DNA from: an uncultured Brevundimonas sp.
GTDB lineage: Bacteria > Pseudomonadota > Alphaproteobacteria > Caulobacterales > Caulobacteraceae
Assembly: GCA_946481425.1 (NCBI GenBank)
Contig: CAMLNT010000021.1
Span: 1-18,812 of the forward strand
Length of the DNA stretch: 18,812 nt
Direction of reading: 5' to 3'
The notes below the pieces were generated by a model. The model did no database searches. It was not told the origin of the DNA and saw only the letters and a program-made list of their open reading frames with translations. The translations under genes were made by a program, and so were the position numbers. Every line of letters begins with the position of its first letter. Position 1 is the stretch's first letter. Positions 16,119-18,812 of the stretch are shown piece after piece.

Positions 16119-16237
16119 GACGCGTCCTTTCGCTGATGGCGGGCATCTGAAGGAAAGGCTCCGGAACTGTCCAGACCTGGAGGCCGCGATGTCGCCCCAA
16201 TCGCAGGTCAGGCCAGCGGGTGCAGCAGGAGGCGGGC

Positions 16238-16453
16238 GTGAGCGACGACAAGATCAGGGGGGCGGCGTCCTATTTTCCGTCGATCGAGACCAAATACGGC
16301 AGGCCCATCGCCGACTGGAAGGCGGTGGTGCGGGCGGCCTATCCGGCCAGGCACATGGAGCTGGTCTCGGTGCTGAAGGACCAGCACGGGATGGGACACG
16401 GGCACGCCAACGCCATCGTGGCCCATACGCTGGCCGAAGACGGATTGAAGTAG
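16238..16453 (+). CDS. DUF4287 domain protein
   Basis: The GTG at 16238 is chosen because AGGAGG lies about six bases upstream; a GTG at 16220 would add six residues without a ribosome binding site. The 71-residue product shows the DUF4287 pattern: IETKYGRPIADWKAVVRAAY, then a helix ending LKDQHGMGHGHANAIVAHTL. The GHGHA motif is the family hallmark. Such proteins are small, helical and cytoplasmic, of unknown function; in longer relatives the domain is joined to a DUF5655 domain, which is absent here. It is divergent from the reductase gene, and the IspZ-like gene begins 16 bases downstream, so the two may be cotranscribed. Confidence 0.8.
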   Translation: MSDDKIRGAASYFPSIETKYGRPIADWKAVVRAAYPARHMELVSVLKDQHGMGHGHANAIVAHTLAEDGLK

Positions 16454-16469
16454 GACCGCGCCGCTTTCC

Positions 16470-17405
16470 ATGCCGATGAGATTATCGAAGTTCCGCAAAC
16501 GCTTCAGCGCGGCCGGTCATGCGGTCGCCGTCGAGTACGACGTCTATGCGAAGAGCGCCGCGTCGCGGTTGCTGATCGACGGGGTTCCGGCCGCCGGGGA
16601 CACCACGGATCAGGCCGGCAAGGATCTGCTGCGCAATCACCGGCTCGAGGCGGACCTGCCGGACGGGCGGCGCCTGAGCGTGGAGATCGGGCCGGCCAGC
16701 ACCTGGGGCTATGGCCTGCACGCGCGGATCGACGGGGAGACGGTGTTCGAGACCCATCCGGGCAGGACGCTGGGGTACGGCAAGAGGATGCAGGCCTATG
16801 TGGCCTGGGCCGAGGCGCAGAACACGCCCGCAGAGAAGGCGCGCCACGCGGCGGCATGGAAGCGAAACTGGCCGTCTCTGGCGGTCGATGTGGCGATGGC
16901 GGTGGCCTTCTTTGTCGTGGCCAAGGCCTTCGGCCTGACGGCGGCGGCCGTCAGCGGCGCCGCGGCGGGCCTGGTGCTGTGGGTCATACAGCGGCTCGTG
17001 AAGGTGGACCTGCTGGGCGGACTGGCGGTGTTCGGGATCGTGATGAGCCTGATCTCGGCCGGGTTCGCCCTGGCGTTCGACGATCCCTGGCTGGTGCAGA
17101 TGCGCTCGACCATCATCGGCGTCGTGGGCGCCATTCCGTTCCTGCTCGACGGACTGACGGGCGGGCAGCGGCTGGCGGGCCGAATGGCGCGCTATCTGGC
17201 GTTCGATGTGGACGCGGGGCGTCTGGGCATCGGCATGGGCCTGGTCGGTTTGCTGATGGCGGGGAGCAACTGGTTGGCGGTCGAGCTGCTGAGCGAGGAC
17301 GCCTGGCTGATCTATACGACCTTCCTCGACGTGCCGGTGTCCGTGGCCGGGGTCGTGGCCACGATGTTGTGGGCCCGCAAGGGACCGAACGCGCGGACCT
17401 ACTAG
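16470..17405 (+). CDS. IspZ/YciB-like membrane protein with N-terminal soluble extension
   Basis: The 311-residue protein has a soluble N-terminal part (about 1-130) and a C-terminal part of roughly six membrane helices. The latter resembles E. coli YciB (intracellular septation protein A, 179 residues): DVAMAVAFFVVAKAFG, VLWVIQRLVKVD, GFALAFDDPWLVQMRSTIIGV, GGQRLAGRMARYL and MAGSNWLAVELLSEDAWLIY follow the family's order. YciB acts in the inner membrane and has been linked to envelope synthesis and division. The N-terminal extension is beta-rich (AVAVEYDVYAKSAASRLLID, VEIGPASTWGYGLHARI) and not part of the family. ATG codons at 16470 and 16476 are both possible; neither has a good ribosome binding site. 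Its stop overlaps the opposing stop as CTAG. Confidence 0.65.
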   Translation: MPMRLSKFRKRFSAAGHAVAVEYDVYAKSAASRLLIDGVPAAGDTTDQAGKDLLRNHRLEADLPDGRRLSVEIGPASTWGYGLHARIDGETVFETHPGRTLGYGKRMQAYVAWAEAQNTPAEKARHAAAWKRNWPSLAVDVAMAVAFFVVAKAFGLTAAAVSGAAAGLVLWVIQRLVKVDLLGGLAVFGIVMSLISAGFALAFDDPWLVQMRSTIIGVVGAIPFLLDGLTGGQRLAGRMARYLAFDVDAGRLGIGMGLVGLLMAGSNWLAVELLSEDAWLIYTTFLDVPVSVAGVVATMLWARKGPNARTY

Positions 17406-18244
17406 CCGTCAGGCCGCCAGCGGCGGTCGGCGAGGGCCCGGCCAATGGTGTCGAGGGCGCGTTTCCGGGTCAGGGCGCGGGCGATGAAGATCGCGCCGAA
17501 CAGGGTGAAGAAGAAGGATGACCCGACCGCGATGGCGGCGGCGGCCAGCGCCAGGAGCGCGACCCAGATGCCGACCTTGAGCGTAGTGGTGTCCATGGGG
17601 GCGCCGGCGGGCTCGGGCGTGGCGGTGGGAACGCCGGCCGAGCGGGCGACGGCCTTAAGGCTCTCGCGCAGGGTTTCGGCGCGTTGCTGTGCGGCCTTCT
17701 CGAAGGTCGACAAGGGCAGGTCGGGCGTGGGCCCGGCGTAGCGGAACGCTGGCGGCGCCGCATCGGCGACGACCGGCTCGGACAGTTCCCACGAGGGGCG
17801 TCGACCGGAGAGAAGCACCGAGGCGTCGAACGGCCGTGAGGCGCCGTTGGCGTCGATGTAGAAGACCTGCTCGTAGCCCGCCGTCTGGAAGTCGATGTGG
17901 CGCGTGTCCTGATCGTAGGCGTCGGCGACGAGGGCGAGGAGCCGGCCTTCACGCAGCTGGACCTGGAAGAGGACGGCGTCCTCCAGCCCGTCGATCAGGG
18001 CGTGGACCGAGCCGAACAGACCGGTCGCCGTCTCGCGCGGGGCGCGACGGTTCCGGTCGATGATGATCTCGTGGTGGAAGCCCGAGCCGGTGTTGATGCG
18101 CCGGCCGGCCGACGCCTGCTCGAACTGGGCGTCGAGGTCGGAGACGGTCGCGCGGAGCTCCCAGGCGAGGGCGCGCATGACCGCCTGCTCCAGGCTGGAG
18201 AAGCGCGGGGCATGGACGGGTGTACGGGCGTAGCGGGAAGTCAT
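17402..18244 (-). CDS. Unknown 280-residue protein with C-terminal membrane segment
   Basis: The frame extends upstream to 18325, but the ATG at 18244 is preferred; the extra residues run through the hairpin at 18300-18322 and have unlikely composition. The N-terminal two-thirds are soluble, with HEIIIDRNRRAPRETATGLFG, GLEDAVLFQVQLREGRLLALVADAY and YEQVFYIDANG as likely structured blocks. A proline/alanine-rich linker (about 195-215) leads to a 33-residue hydrophobic stretch at 225-257, long enough for a tight hairpin of two helices, and a basic tail (RALTRKRALD). This is consistent with a cytoplasmic domain tethered to the inner membrane. I do not recognise the family. It is divergent from the capsid gene, 95 bases away, and convergent with the IspZ-like gene with CTAG stop overlap. 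Confidence 0.7.
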   Translation of the reverse strand: MTSRYARTPVHAPRFSSLEQAVMRALAWELRATVSDLDAQFEQASAGRRINTGSGFHHEIIIDRNRRAPRETATGLFGSVHALIDGLEDAVLFQVQLREGRLLALVADAYDQDTRHIDFQTAGYEQVFYIDANGASRPFDASVLLSGRRPSWELSEPVVADAAPPAFRYAGPTPDLPLSTFEKAAQQRAETLRESLKAVARSAGVPTATPEPAGAPMDTTTLKVGIWVALLALAAAAIAVGSSFFFTLFGAIFIARALTRKRALDTIGRALADRRWRPDG

Positions 18245-18299
18245 GCGGCGAGCGTGGCCTTCGACAAGAACTTCGGCCGCCAAGGGCGCGCCGGGACCA

Positions 18300-18322
18300 C
18301 CTTCTCCCAGCACGGGAGAAGG
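18300..18322. repeat. REP-like hairpin upstream of the capsid gene
   Basis: CCTTCTCCC (18300-18308) and GGGAGAAGG (18314-18322) form a perfect 9-bp stem with loop AGCAC. No T-run follows on either strand, so a standard intrinsic terminator is unlikely. Its ending 17 bases before the capsid ATG places it in the probable leader of that gene, or it may be a dispersed palindromic repeat. Confidence 0.6.
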
Positions 18323-18339
18323 CACAACCAGAGGAAACC

Positions 18340-18812
18340 ATGAAAGAGACCAAACAGGGCCTCGCCTCGCCTGAGGCGCGGGCGGCGATGCATGAGCTGA
18401 TGGGCGCGTTCGAGGCCTTCAAGGCGGCGAACGACGAGCGGCTGGAGGCGATCGAACGCAAGGCGGGCGATGGCCTGCTGGAAGAAAAGGTAGCGCGGAT
18501 CGACCAGGCGGTCGGGCGCGCGCAGGACCGCCTGGAGCGGTTGAGCGCCGAGGCTCGGCGGCCGGCGATCGGCGGTGGTGAGGGCGTTTCGCCCGCGCCG
18601 ACGACCGAGACGAAGGCGGCGTTCGACGGCTATCTGCGGCACGGTCAGACATCGGGCCTGATCGAGGTCAAGACGGGGCTGGCGGCGGGGTCCGGGTCGG
18701 GCGGCTATATCGCGTCCGAGCAGGTCGAGCGGCTGATCGAGCGACGGCTGATGGCGGCGTCGCCGATGCGCGAGATCGCCACGGTCAGGACCGTCGGCTC
18801 GGGCGTGTTCAA
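18340..18812 (+). CDS. HK97-family major capsid protein (GTA g5-like), cut off by window edge
   Basis: The first 157 residues are present; the rest lies beyond the window. The ATG has GAGGAA five to six bases upstream. Residues 1-75 are charged and helical (MHELMGAFEAFKAANDERLE, EKVARIDQAVGRAQDRLERL), the coiled-coil scaffolding delta domain removed by the prohead protease in HK97-type heads. Residues 91-100 (TKAAFDGYLR) begin the mature protein, followed by KTGLAAGSGSGGYIASEQVE and SPMREIATVRTV, the conserved opening of the capsid E-loop/A-domain region in alphaproteobacterial GTA capsids. Cleavage is probably between about residues 75 and 110, though the exact site is not visible. The gene is separated from its expected neighbour, the protease, by seven cellular genes. 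Confidence 0.9.
   Translation, partial: MKETKQGLASPEARAAMHELMGAFEAFKAANDERLEAIERKAGDGLLEEKVARIDQAVGRAQDRLERLSAEARRPAIGGGEGVSPAPTTETKAAFDGYLRHGQTSGLIEVKTGLAAGSGSGGYIASEQVERLIERRLMAASPMREIATVRTVGSGVF

Noticed and set aside
12302..18812. Complete prophage with integrase and attachment sites
   Set aside because: Only portal, small protein, protease and capsid are present; there is no integrase, repressor, att-like repeat or tRNA. A GTA-type cluster fits better.

Overview
The window is GC-rich, densely packed bacterial DNA. Several features point to an alphaproteobacterium, most likely Caulobacterales (Brevundimonas or Caulobacter-like). These are the HK97-type portal, small protein, prohead protease and capsid gene order typical of alphaproteobacterial gene transfer agents (GTAs), an HscC-type Hsp70 beside a membrane J-like protein, and the very GC-rich third codon positions. 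The genus is an inference; no rRNA or tRNA gene was seen.

Layout. Positions 1-2938 (minus strand) hold a truncated secreted M14 zinc carboxypeptidase and an unrecognised exported protein, separated by a 322-base gene-free stretch with a palindrome and short repeats. Positions 3121-3995 (plus) hold a coupled pair: a small four-helix membrane protein and a 141-residue unknown. Positions 3992-8221 (minus) hold hscC, a J-like multi-pass membrane protein and a Blc-type lipocalin, in that transcriptional order, a probable chaperone/envelope operon. Positions 8388-12131 (plus) are a run of small accessory genes: a PhnB/VOC protein, a DUF1428 protein, an exported unknown, a degenerate exported SNase-like protein, a YcgN-type cysteine-cluster protein, a 41-residue membrane peptide and a Tat-type aspartic protease with two DTG motifs.

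Positions 12302-14071 (plus) carry three overlapping GTA/phage head genes: portal (g3-like), a membrane/coiled-coil small protein (g3.5-like) and prohead protease (g4-like). The major capsid gene (g5-like) starts only at 18340 and leaves the window. The 4.3 kb between them is cellular: a translationally coupled arsR-SRPBCC-GST operon (minus), a DHFR/RibD-like reductase (minus), a DUF4287 protein and an IspZ/YciB-like membrane protein (plus), and an unrecognised membrane-tailed protein (minus). No terminase precedes the portal, so the head module looks split over at least two sites.

Regulatory signals that can be read directly include a consensus promoter that would give arsR a leaderless mRNA, with a palindrome over its -10. 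A possible hscC promoter argues for a GTG start inside the longest frame. A split motif is shared upstream of two unrelated genes, and a 9-bp-stem hairpin lies just before the capsid gene. All three convergent gene pairs overlap by exactly the four bases CTAG.
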